8,181 bases of DNA from an uncultured Atopobiaceae bacterium (lineage in GTDB: Bacteria > Actinomycetota > Coriobacteriia > Coriobacteriales > Atopobiaceae), in the NCBI GenBank assembly GCA_947626465.1, contig CANQSI010000038.1, positions 1-8,181 of the forward strand. Reading direction: 5' to 3'. Within the stretch, counting starts at the first letter, position 1; each line of letters starts with the position of its first letter. Shown piece by piece: positions 7,334 through 8,181 of the stretch. Made by a program: the position numbers and the translations under genes. Under the pieces are notes generated by a model, which worked only from the letters and a program-made list of their open reading frames with translations, had not been told where the DNA came from and ran no database searches.

Positions 7334-8181
7334 ATGCCGGAGAGGTCCGCACGCTCGAACGATCGAGCCCGTCGCACGTCATCTCGCCACTCGACCTCCT
7401 CGGAGTACGGACGCTCCAGCAGCTATTACGTGGGTTCCTCGCGCAGTCGCTCCCGGCGCGACATGGGTTCCATCGGCGCCGAAGAGCGCGCTCGGCGCTC
7501 CCGCGGCGCCGGGCAACTCTCCGACCAGCGCTATCGCGGCCAGGAGTCCTACAACCGCGGCGGCGTGCGCTCGAACTCGCGCTCGGGCTCGCGCGGTCGC
7601 GGCAATTCGCGCCGCCTCGACGTCACCCAGCAGGGCGGCTATCCGCTGCGCAACCGCCCCATCAACTTCACGAAGAGCCGCTCGAACCACGACACCACCT
7701 TCATGGTGGTGGTGGGCATCATCATCGCGCTCCTCGTGATCCTCGTGATCACGCTCATCAGCTGCGCCGCGAGTTGCGGCCAGAACACGGACGACCCCAC
7801 GGCCAACGTCTCCCAGAGCCTTGAGGGCGACCTCCGCACGCAGGTGGAGGCGATGGTGACCTCCAACTTCCAGAGCACGTTCGTGGCCGAGCATGCCGAC
7901 CAGTACCCCACAGAGCTCGTCCAGCTCATGGTGGACGAGCCGTCCTCCACGTCCTTCGTCTACAACTACCCCACCGCCGCCCACGGCGCCTCGTCCTACG
8001 ACGAATCCGTCTCGCGCGGCACGGCTCCCCTCCTCTACACGTGGGATCCTCGCTGGGGCTACGTGGACTATGCGGGCTCGCTGCTCGCCGTCACGGGCTC
8101 CGGCCCCACCGCGCTCGCCATGGCGCGCATGGGCCTCCTCGGCCAGACCGACCAGACGCCTGCCACCCTTGCGAGCGCCAT
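7334..8181 (+). CDS. Membrane-anchored C39-peptidase-like protein with Arg/Ser-rich N-terminus, 3' end outside window
   Basis: The 282 visible residues give three parts. Residues 1-118 are a low-complexity, strongly basic tail rich in Arg, Ser and Gly, presumably cytoplasmic and disordered. Residues about 123-147 are one membrane segment (FMVVVGIIIALLVILVITLI). The rest should be outside the cell. Residues 232-282 match the start of C39-type peptidases of the Peptidase_C39_2 group: PLLYTWDPRWGYVDYAG, then VTGSGPTALAMARMGLLG and TP at 275-276. In that group the motif is usually GCGPT with the catalytic Cys; here it is GSGPT with S256, so activity is doubtful. The His and Asp of the triad lie beyond the window. 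The ATG follows GGGAGG (7324-7329) by 4 nt; an in-frame ATG at 7322 is the alternative. A possible -10, TATCAT (7292-7297), lacks a convincing -35. The function and substrate are unknown. Confidence 0.8.
   Translation, partial: MPERSARSNDRARRTSSRHSTSSEYGRSSSYYVGSSRSRSRRDMGSIGAEERARRSRGAGQLSDQRYRGQESYNRGGVRSNSRSGSRGRGNSRRLDVTQQGGYPLRNRPINFTKSRSNHDTTFMVVVGIIIALLVILVITLISCAASCGQNTDDPTANVSQSLEGDLRTQVEAMVTSNFQSTFVAEHADQYPTELVQLMVDEPSSTSFVYNYPTAAHGASSYDESVSRGTAPLLYTWDPRWGYVDYAGSLLAVTGSGPTALAMARMGLLGQTDQTPATLASA

Noticed and set aside
7754..7765. Lipobox-like LISC at residues 141-144 of the C39-like protein
   Set aside because: It sits after a 118-residue basic tail, not in an N-terminal signal peptide, so lipoprotein processing is unlikely.

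Overview
The window (about 8.2 kb, GC-rich, strong G/C at third codon positions) looks like a stretch of ordinary chromosome from a high-GC Gram-positive bacterium. The best guess is an actinobacterium of the class Coriobacteriia (Collinsella/Olsenella/Atopobiaceae-like). This rests on the style of the proteins: an Amidase_3 enzyme carrying RLYN-type repeats, a class A penicillin-binding protein with a Gly-rich tail, and a membrane-anchored C39-like protein with an Arg/Ser-rich N-terminus. It is inference from protein style, not from a marker gene.

Layout from left to right. Positions 1-1172 (minus) hold a secreted N-acetylmuramoyl-L-alanine amidase whose C-terminal end runs off the left edge. 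A 276-bp divergent spacer with several palindromes separates it from a class A penicillin-binding protein on the plus strand (1449-3686). The spacer after that gene holds a 62-bp almost perfect palindrome (3705-3766), between the convergent ends of the penicillin-binding protein and argH. Positions 3772-7101 (minus) carry an arginine cluster transcribed as argR, argG, argH. argG and argH overlap by 8 bp, and argR sits 95 bp upstream of argG. A divergent control region (about 7102-7333) holds a probable ArgR operator, a candidate argR promoter and a tight GC hairpin. Finally, a plus-strand gene (7334 to beyond the right edge) encodes a membrane-anchored C39-peptidase-like protein in which the usual catalytic Cys position is Ser.

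Functionally there are two themes. The first is the cell envelope: an amidase that cuts stem peptides from glycan strands, a bifunctional peptidoglycan polymerase/crosslinker, and a surface-exposed C39-like protein. The second is the last two steps of arginine synthesis (citrulline to argininosuccinate to arginine plus fumarate), with their own arginine-sensing repressor as first gene, presumably closing a feedback loop.

I see no tRNA, rRNA, CRISPR array, insertion sequence or phage gene. Most of the window is standard housekeeping. The items most worth a second look are the 62-bp palindrome, which lacks the U-tract of a normal terminator, the Cys-to-Ser change in the C39-like protein, and the ARG-box-like direct repeat upstream of argR.
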